Positions 53,601-64,000 of a stretch of 64,000 nucleotides of DNA are shown here, piece after piece. Source of the stretch: Pseudomonas sp. ATCC PTA-122608. Its GTDB lineage: Bacteria > Pseudomonadota > Gammaproteobacteria > Pseudomonadales > Pseudomonadaceae. The stretch lies in the NCBI RefSeq assembly GCF_001952855.1, contig NZ_LPNO01000025.1, positions 1 to 64,000 of the forward strand, read 5' to 3'. Position 1 is the first letter of the stretch; each line of letters begins with the position of its first letter. The notes below the pieces were generated by a model, which had not been told where the DNA came from, did no database searches, and was given only the letters and a program-made list of their open reading frames with translations. A program made the translations under genes and the position numbers.

Positions 53601-53696
53601 GGCAAGGCCCCGACCTCCCCCTCCATCGAACCGGGACAATTCTGTCTCGATCCGACGAACGGGGCTGCCAGGGCCCGGTCTTATTTACTGCAGAAC

Positions 53697-56600
53697 TCAG
53701 TTACCGCTTGAGTTCAGCGCTTCGGTCAGTGCAGCTTCCACTTCACTGGCGCTTACGCGCAGCGGCTTGTCGAGTTCACGGCGGCGCTTACGCTCGCTGT
53801 GGTAGGCCAAGCCGGTACCGGCCGGGATCAGTCGACCCACAACCACGTTTTCTTTCAGGCCGCGCAGGTAGTCGCGCTTGCCGGTTACCGCTGCTTCGGT
53901 CAGTACACGAGTGGTCTCCTGGAAGGAGGCCGCCGAGATGAACGACTCAGTGGACAACGACGCCTTGGTGATACCCAGCAACACACGAGTGAACTTGGAA
54001 ACGAATTTCTCGTCGCCAGCCAGACGCTCGTTCTCTACCAGTACGTGAGTCAGTTCCATCTGGTCGCCCTTGATGAAACTCGAATCGCCGGATTCAGCGA
54101 TTTCAACTTTACGCAGCATCTGACGCAGGATGGTCTCGATGTGCTTATCGTTGATCTTCACGCCTTGCAGACGATAAACGTCCTGGATCTCGTTAACGAT
54201 GTACTTGGCCAGCGCACTCACACCCAGCAGACGCAGGATGTCGTGTGGATCGCTCGGGCCGTCGGAGATAACTTCGCCGCGGTTTACCTGTTCGCCTTCG
54301 AAGACGTTCAGGTGACGCCACTTCGGAATCAGCTCTTCGTACGGATCGCTACCGTCGTTCGGGGTAATGACCAGACGGCGCTTGCCTTTGGTCTCTTTAC
54401 CGAACGCGATGGTGCCGCTGACTTCAGCCAGAATCGACGCTTCTTTCGGACGACGAGCTTCGAACAAGTCGGCAACACGCGGCAGACCACCGGTGATGTC
54501 ACGGGTCTTCGAAGTTTCTTGCGGGATACGAGCGATAACATCACCGATCGCGATCTTCGCACCATCCGCAACACCGACCAAGGCGTTGGCTGGCAGGAAG
54601 TACTGAGCGATAACGTCAGTGCCTGGCAGCAACAGATCCTTGCCGTTGTCATCAACCATCTTTACAGCAGGACGGATATCTTTGCCTGCAGCTGGACGGT
54701 CTTTGGCGTCGAGTACTTCAATGTTGGTCATACCGGTCAATTCGTCAGTCTGACGCTTGATCGTGATGCCTTCTTCCATGCCCACGTAGGTCACGGTACC
54801 TTTCATTTCGGTAACGATTGGGTGAGTGTGCGGATCCCACTTGGCCACGATTGCGCCAGCGTCGACCTTGTCACCTTCTTTAACCGAAATCACAGCACCG
54901 TACGGCAGCTTGTAACGCTCGCGCTCACGACCGTAGTCATCAGCGATTGCCAGCTCACCGGAACGGGACACAGCAACCAGGTGGCCATCCACTCGCTCAA
55001 CGTGCTTCAGGTTGTGCAGACGGACGGTACCGCCATTCTTCACCTGAACGCTATCAGCTGCGGAGGTCCGGCTTGCCGCACCACCGATGTGGAACGTACG
55101 CATGGTCAGCTGGGTACCCGGCTCACCGATGGACTGGGCAGCGATAACGCCGACCGCTTCACCGATGTTCACCTGGTGACCACGAGCCAAGTCACGGCCG
55201 TAGCACTTGGCGCAAATGCCGTAGCGGGTTTCGCAGCTGATCGGCGAGCGAACAATCACTTCGTCGATGCTGTTGAGTTCGATGAACTCGACCCACTTCT
55301 CATCTACCAGAGTGCCGGCAGGAACGATGATTTCCTCGGTACCTGGCTTGAATACGTCACGGGCGATTACTCGACCCAGTACGCGCTCACCCAACGGCTC
55401 TACAACGTCGCCGCCTTCAATGTGCGGAGTCATCAGCAGACCGTGTTCGGTACCGCAGTCAACTTCAGTCACAACCAAGTCTTGCGCAACGTCTACCAGA
55501 CGACGAGTCAGGTAACCGGAGTTAGCGGTTTTCAACGCGGTATCCGCCAGACCTTTACGAGCACCGTGAGTCGAGATGAAGTACTGAAGTACGCTCAAAC
55601 CTTCACGGAAGTTCGCAGTAATCGGCGTTTCGATGATGGAACCGTCCGGCTTGGCCATCAGGCCACGCATACCGGCGAGCTGACGGATCTGCGCAGCAGA
55701 ACCCCGTGCGCCCGAGTCGGCCATCATGTACATCGAGTTGAACGACTCTTGATCGACTTCTACGCCATGACGGTCGATAACGCGCTCTTTCGAGAGGTTC
55801 GACATCATCGCCTTCGACACTTCGTCGTTGGCCTTGGACCAAAGGTCGATCACTTTGTTGTACTTCTCGCCCTGGGTTACCAGGCCGGAGGCGTACTGGC
55901 TTTCGATCTCTTTCACTTCATCGGTAGCAGCACCGATGATGGCGGCTTTCTCGTCCGGGATAACGAAGTCGTTAACACCGATGGAAACGCCGGAAATGGT
56001 CGAATAAGCAAAACCGGTGTACATCAACTGGTCAGCGAAGATAACGGTCTCTTTCAAACCAACCACGCGGTAGCACTGGTTGATCAGCTTGGAGATCGCC
56101 TTTTTCTTCATTGGCTGGTTGACCACGTCGTACGACAGGCCAGGTGGAACAACCTGGAACAACAGCGCACGGCCGACAGTGGTGTCGACGATACGGGTGT
56201 TCTTGACGCTGCCACCGTCACGATCGTTGATGGTTTCGTGGATGCGGACTTTAACCTTGGCGTGCAGTGCGGCTTCGCCGGCACGGAACACACGGTCAAC
56301 TTCCTGCAGATCCGCGAACACACGACCTTCGCCCTTGGCGTTGATCGCTTCACGAGTCATGTAGTACAGACCCAATACAACGTCCTGCGACGGAACGATG
56401 ATTGGCTCACCGTTGGCTGGCGACAGAATGTTGTTGGTCGACATCATCAACGCACGCGCTTCCAACTGGGCTTCCAGCGTCAGCGGTACGTGCACGGCCA
56501 TTTGGTCGCCGTCGAAGTCGGCGTTGTACGCAGCACAGACCAGAGGGTGCAGCTGGATAGCCTTACCTTCGATCAGTACCGGTTCAAACGCCTGGATACC

Positions 56601-57896
56601 CAGACGGTGAAGGGTCGGTGCACGGTTGAGGAGAACCGGGTGTTCACGGATCACTTCAGCAAGAACGTCCCAAACCTCTGGCAGTTCGCGCTCGACCATT
56701 TTCTTGGCGGCTTTGATGGTGGTCGCGAGACCACGCATTTCCAGCTTGCCGAAAATGAACGGTTTGAACAGCTCGAGAGCCATCTTCTTCGGCAGACCGC
56801 ACTGGTGCAGACGCAGGGTCGGGCCTACGGTAATTACCGAACGACCGGAGTAGTCAACACGCTTACCGAGCAAGTTCTGACGGAAACGACCTTGCTTACC
56901 CTTGATCATGTCAGCCAAGGATTTCAGAGGACGCTTGTTCGAACCGGTGATAGCGCGGCCACGACGACCGTTGTCGAGCAAGGCATCGACAGCTTCTTGC
57001 AACATACGCTTTTCGTTGCGCACGATGATGTCCGGAGCGGACAGATCGAGCAGACGCTTCAAGCGGTTGTTACGGTTGATCACGCGACGGTACAGATCGT
57101 TGAGGTCGGAAGTCGCGAAGCGACCGCCATCCAACGGTACCAGCGGACGCAGGTCTGGCGGCAGAACCGGCAGAACGGTCAGCACCATCCACTCTGGCAA
57201 GTTGCCGGAACCCTGGAAGGCTTCCATCAACTTCAGACGCTTGGACAGTTTCTTGATCTTGGTTTCGGAGTTGGTTTGCGGAATCTCTTCACGCAGACGG
57301 CCAATCTCGTGTTCCAGGTCGATAGCGTGCAGCAGTTCGCGGACGGCTTCGGCACCCATGCGAGCATCGAAATCGTCGCCGAACTCTTCCAGCGCTTCGA
57401 AGTACTGCTCGTCATTCAGCAACTGACCCTTTTCAAGGGTGGTCATGCCTGGATCGATAACGACGTAGCTCTCGAAGTAGAGAACGCGTTCGATATCACG
57501 CAGGGTCATGTCCATCAGCAAGCCGATACGGGACGGCAGCGATTTCAGGAACCAGATATGGGCAACCGGCGAAGCCAGTTCGATGTGCGCCATGCGCTCA
57601 CGACGAACCTTGGCCAGTGCAACTTCAACGCCGCACTTCTCGCAGATCACACCACGGTGCTTCAAGCGCTTGTACTTACCGCACAGGCACTCGTAATCCT
57701 TTACCGGGCCAAAGATCTTGGCGCAGAACAGGCCGTCACGTTCTGGTTTGAACGTACGGTAGTTAATGGTTTCCGGCTTTTTAACTTCACCGAACGACCA
57801 CGAACGGATCATCTCAGGCGATGCCAATCCAATACGGATGGCGTCGAACTCTTCGACTTGACCCTGGTTTTTCAGCAAATTCAGTAGGTCTTTCAA
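53697..57896 (-). CDS. rpoC: RNA polymerase beta' subunit
   Basis: 1399 residues (E. coli 1407) from a TTG start with AGGAGG seven bases upstream. The N-terminal zinc ribbon is CLCGKYK..CEKCG; the active-site loop is NADFDGDQMAVHVPL with three Asp that hold Mg; the second zinc site includes CETRYGICAKCYGRDLARG. It is 64 bases downstream of rpoB and ends at ALNSSGN. It forms the catalytic centre with beta. Confidence 0.98.
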   Translation of the reverse strand: MKDLLNLLKNQGQVEEFDAIRIGLASPEMIRSWSFGEVKKPETINYRTFKPERDGLFCAKIFGPVKDYECLCGKYKRLKHRGVICEKCGVEVALAKVRRERMAHIELASPVAHIWFLKSLPSRIGLLMDMTLRDIERVLYFESYVVIDPGMTTLEKGQLLNDEQYFEALEEFGDDFDARMGAEAVRELLHAIDLEHEIGRLREEIPQTNSETKIKKLSKRLKLMEAFQGSGNLPEWMVLTVLPVLPPDLRPLVPLDGGRFATSDLNDLYRRVINRNNRLKRLLDLSAPDIIVRNEKRMLQEAVDALLDNGRRGRAITGSNKRPLKSLADMIKGKQGRFRQNLLGKRVDYSGRSVITVGPTLRLHQCGLPKKMALELFKPFIFGKLEMRGLATTIKAAKKMVERELPEVWDVLAEVIREHPVLLNRAPTLHRLGIQAFEPVLIEGKAIQLHPLVCAAYNADFDGDQMAVHVPLTLEAQLEARALMMSTNNILSPANGEPIIVPSQDVVLGLYYMTREAINAKGEGRVFADLQEVDRVFRAGEAALHAKVKVRIHETINDRDGGSVKNTRIVDTTVGRALLFQVVPPGLSYDVVNQPMKKKAISKLINQCYRVVGLKETVIFADQLMYTGFAYSTISGVSIGVNDFVIPDEKAAIIGAATDEVKEIESQYASGLVTQGEKYNKVIDLWSKANDEVSKAMMSNLSKERVIDRHGVEVDQESFNSMYMMADSGARGSAAQIRQLAGMRGLMAKPDGSIIETPITANFREGLSVLQYFISTHGARKGLADTALKTANSGYLTRRLVDVAQDLVVTEVDCGTEHGLLMTPHIEGGDVVEPLGERVLGRVIARDVFKPGTEEIIVPAGTLVDEKWVEFIELNSIDEVIVRSPISCETRYGICAKCYGRDLARGHQVNIGEAVGVIAAQSIGEPGTQLTMRTFHIGGAASRTSAADSVQVKNGGTVRLHNLKHVERVDGHLVAVSRSGELAIADDYGRERERYKLPYGAVISVKEGDKVDAGAIVAKWDPHTHPIVTEMKGTVTYVGMEEGITIKRQTDELTGMTNIEVLDAKDRPAAGKDIRPAVKMVDDNGKDLLLPGTDVIAQYFLPANALVGVADGAKIAIGDVIARIPQETSKTRDITGGLPRVADLFEARRPKEASILAEVSGTIAFGKETKGKRRLVITPNDGSDPYEELIPKWRHLNVFEGEQVNRGEVISDGPSDPHDILRLLGVSALAKYIVNEIQDVYRLQGVKINDKHIETILRQMLRKVEIAESGDSSFIKGDQMELTHVLVENERLAGDEKFVSKFTRVLLGITKASLSTESFISAASFQETTRVLTEAAVTGKRDYLRGLKENVVVGRLIPAGTGLAYHSERKRRRELDKPLRVSASEVEAALTEALNSSGN

Positions 57897-57960
57897 GGCC
57901 TTTCCTCCTGGCGGAGCAGAGAGCGGGCTAAGCAGCCCCGCTCTCGATTCGCGTCACGTG

Positions 57961-62034
<4,074 letters not shown>

Positions 62035-62180
62035 CAGCGTTCCCCAGCTTGGTCACCTGCTTGTTTGGCCCCTCCCGACGGGAGCAGCCAGAAAATCTTG
62101 CAAACCCCATGGTTTGCGCCACCGCATCGGGTGGTTACAGCGCGTTAGAGGCGACGACCGAGTCGATTGCCAATAACGGA

Positions 62181-62208
62181 AAAAGGCCGGTGGCAAGAGC
62201 CACCAGCC
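62181..62208 (-). terminator. Attenuator between rplL and rpoB
   Basis: The minus strand reads GGCTGGTGGC, TCTT, GCCACCGGCC and then TTTTTCC: a 10-base stem with one mismatch and a T-run. It lies 46 bases after rplL in the 220-base gap. Partial termination here is well known in E. coli and sets the lower level of rpoBC. Confidence 0.82.
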
Positions 62209-62254
62209 ATCAGCCTTCAGCTTAACGCTTGGGCTGGAGACGCAAGGTCGATGC

Positions 62255-62620
62255 TTACTTCAGCTCGACTTTAGCGCCTGCTTCTTCCAGCGTTGCTTTA
62301 GCTTTGTCAGCTGCGTCTTTCGACACTGCTTCCAGAACCTGGGCAGGGGCGCCGTCAACTACTGCCTTGGCTTCTTTCAGGCCCAGACCGGTCAGTTCAC
62401 GTACTGCCTTGATCACGTTTACTTTCTTCTCGCCAGCTTCCAGCAGCATGACGTTGAATTCGGTTTGCTCTTCAGCAACAACTGCAGCAGCAGCTGGGCC
62501 AGCGGAAGCAGCGGCAGCGGAAACACCGAATTTTTCTTCGAAAGCTTTGATCAGCTCAACAACCTGCAGAACCGACATTTCAGCTACGGCGTTGAGGATA
62601 TCGTCTTGGGAGATAGACAT
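62255..62620 (-). CDS. rplL: 50S ribosomal protein L7/L12
   Basis: 121 residues, same as E. coli. The N-terminal dimerisation region (MSISQDDILNAVAEMSVLQV) is joined by an Ala-rich hinge (about 35-52) to the C-terminal factor-binding domain (FNVMLLEAGEKKVNVIKAV, GLKEAKAVVDGAP). It recruits translation GTPases. It follows rplJ by 78 bases. Confidence 0.97.
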   Translation of the reverse strand: MSISQDDILNAVAEMSVLQVVELIKAFEEKFGVSAAAASAGPAAAAVVAEEQTEFNVMLLEAGEKKVNVIKAVRELTGLGLKEAKAVVDGAPAQVLEAVSKDAADKAKATLEEAGAKVELK

Positions 62621-62698
62621 TGCTGTAATTCCTGAATTGGGGGACGGCCTACGCGGCCATCGAAATAAACAAAAATACGCGAGAGGAGTTGCTCAGCC

Positions 62699-63199
62699 TT
62701 AGGCTGCGGCAGCTTCTTTTTGCTCGCGAACTGCGGCCAGAGTACGAGCCAACTTGCTGGTAGCGCCTTGAATCACGCTCATCAGCTGAGAAATAGCTTC
62801 GTTACGGGTCGGCAGTGTTGCCAGTACGTCGATTTGGTTAGCTGCGAGGAACTTGCCCTCGAACGCAGCTGCCTTGATCTCGAACTTGTCCTGACCCTTG
62901 GCGAATTCCTTGAACAAACGGGCAGCAGCGCCTGGATGATCTGTGGAGAACGCAATCAGGGTCGGGCCGGTGAACACGTCGTTGAGGACACTGTATTCAG
63001 TGCCAGCAACAGCGCGCTTGAGCAGGGTGTTACGTACAACACGTACGTATACGCCAGCTTCACGAGCCTCTTTACGGAGTCCGGTCATAGCGCTTACTGT
63101 CACACCACGGGCATCAGCCACGACAGCGGACAGAGCAGCTTTGGCAGCCTCGTTGACTTCAGCGACGATGGCCTTCTTGTCTTCGAGATTAATTGCCAC
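62699..63199 (-). CDS. rplJ: 50S ribosomal protein L10
   Basis: 166 residues (E. coli 165) from a GTG start preceded by AGGAG. Starts MAINLEDKKAIVAEVNEAAK; VYVRVVRNTLLKRAVAG is in the rRNA-binding domain, and the C-terminal helix carries L7/L12 dimers. L10 with L12 represses its own operon by binding the leader, where a stem at 63291-63325 is present. Confidence 0.97.
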   Translation of the reverse strand: MAINLEDKKAIVAEVNEAAKAALSAVVADARGVTVSAMTGLRKEAREAGVYVRVVRNTLLKRAVAGTEYSVLNDVFTGPTLIAFSTDHPGAAARLFKEFAKGQDKFEIKAAAFEGKFLAANQIDVLATLPTRNEAISQLMSVIQGATSKLARTLAAVREQKEAAAA

Positions 63200-63290
63200 G
63201 GGTTTAACTCCTGCTTGTTACCGTTTCATCTGGCCTAGGCCGGATGTCGTTTTGGTGTCTGATTCGGTAAGGAACCGGGAGCACCATCTG

Positions 63291-63325
63291 CGTAGGCTTG
63301 TGGTTTAAGACTTGCGTCGCCTACG
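63291..63325 (-). promoter_or_regulatory. Leader stem before rplJ (possible L10 target)
   Basis: CGTAGGC (63291-63297) pairs with GCCTACG (63319-63325) in the 198-base gap between rplA and rplJ. The gap also has an AATTGGCGCAA/TTGCGCCAATT hairpin (63366-63391) just after rplA without a T-run. L10 control of rplJ leaders is established; the exact binding site here is inferred. Confidence 0.45.
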
Positions 63326-63397
63326 GTCTTGGATAGCCCCCGCCAGGCAGGGACCCCAATCTTTCAATTGGCGCAATTACTTGCGCCAATTTGTGTC

Positions 63398-64000
63398 TTA
63401 TACGTCCAGCGAGCCTTGGTCGATGACCAGACCTGGGCCCATAGTGGTGCTCAGGGTAACGCGCTTGACGTAGATACCTTTCGAGGAAGCTGGCTTGATA
63501 CGCTTCAGATCAGCGATCAGAGCTTCAACGTTTTCCTTCAGCTTGACGGCATCAAAGCCGACTTTGCCAACGGAGGTGTGAATGATGCCGTTTTTGTCGG
63601 TGCGATAACGAACCTGACCAGCCTTGGCGTTTTTAACCGCGGTAGCTACGTCTGGAGTTACGGTGCCGACTTTAGGGTTAGGCATCAGACCACGTGGACC
63701 GAGGATCTGACCCAACTGACCTACAACGCGCATTGCATCCGGGGAAGCAATTACGACGTCATAGTTCAGGTCGCCGCCTTTCATTTCGGCAGCCAGGTCG
63801 TCCATGCCAACGCGATCGGCGCCGGCGGCCAGAGCAGCTTCAGCTGCTGGGCCTTGGGTGAAGACAGCAACACGTACAGTCTTGCCAGTACCGTGTGGCA
63901 GCACAGTAGCGCTACGAACGACCTGGTCGGATTTACGTGGGTCAACGCCCAGGTTTACAGCAACGTCAACAGACTCGCTGAACTTGACAGTCGACAGCTC
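63398..64000 (-). CDS. rplA: 50S ribosomal protein L1 (5' end outside window)
   Basis: 200 residues are visible; about 31 N-terminal residues of the usual 231 lie beyond base 64000. The open frame enters as [20 protein letters not shown], and the L1 signature [19 protein letters not shown] is present. L1 forms the mobile stalk that moves deacylated tRNA out of the E site, and represses the rplK-rplA mRNA. rplK should lie just to the right. Confidence 0.96.

Noticed and set aside
53799..57887. 1362-codon open frame opposite rpoC
   Set aside because: Same reason as for rpoB: the sense strand encodes a complete beta' subunit.

Overview
The window is a stretch of chromosome from a fluorescent Pseudomonas, most likely of the P. 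fluorescens group. The evidence is the GC-rich coding sequence, the copies of the GCGAGCAAGC-type REP element, and a gene order matching two P. aeruginosa blocks (PA4061-PA4068 on the left, PA4232 to about PA4273 on the right). There are no rRNA or tRNA genes and no CRISPR array. The one mobile element is the 5' end of an IS110-family insertion sequence cut by the left edge.

Left part (1-10.4 kb). After the IS110 fragment come a thioredoxin-fold holdase (YbbN/CnoX) and a small hypothetical gene. A four-gene operon follows: a His-rich periplasmic protein, an ABC ATPase, a FtsX-type permease and a DUF3299 protein. It starts behind a Zur-like palindrome and is probably concerned with zinc. OprG/OmpW follows behind a site resembling the Anr/FNR box. 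On the opposite strand sits a compact signalling operon: a soluble PAS histidine kinase, a double-domain KaiC-like ATPase and a stand-alone receiver. This is the least ordinary set of genes in the window.

Middle (10.4-30 kb). This holds Lhr helicase, a MscS-type channel, an MFS exporter and a four-gene chain DUF72-EEP nuclease-ClsB-YbhN with overlapping ends (cardiolipin synthesis). Next are an alpha/beta hydrolase overlapping a DUF3182 protein, a GlxA-type regulator divergent from an isochorismatase-like hydrolase, Tam divergent from a LysR regulator, then ssb with a YajR-like MFS gene. Four REP clusters lie in gaps here and in the zinc operon.

Right part (30-64 kb). UvrA has an SOS box and a TTG start. 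A ferritin lacking the bacterioferritin haem ligand sits next to catalase KatA, pairing iron storage with peroxide removal. From 35.3 kb to the right edge, everything on the minus strand is the transcription-translation supercluster, read right to left: rplA-rplJ-rplL-rpoB-rpoC, rpsL-rpsG-fusA-tuf, the S10 operon, the spc operon through secY and rpmJ, and the alpha operon ending with rplQ. Within it I can see promoter-like and hairpin elements that divide it: an attenuator before rpoB, a promoter and UUCG hairpin before rpsL, a strong terminator after tuf followed at once by an S10 promoter, an unusual hairpin-plus-promoter gap between rpsN and rpsH, and a hairpin plus promoter before rpsM. 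Known resistance positions in RpsL and RpoB look wild type.
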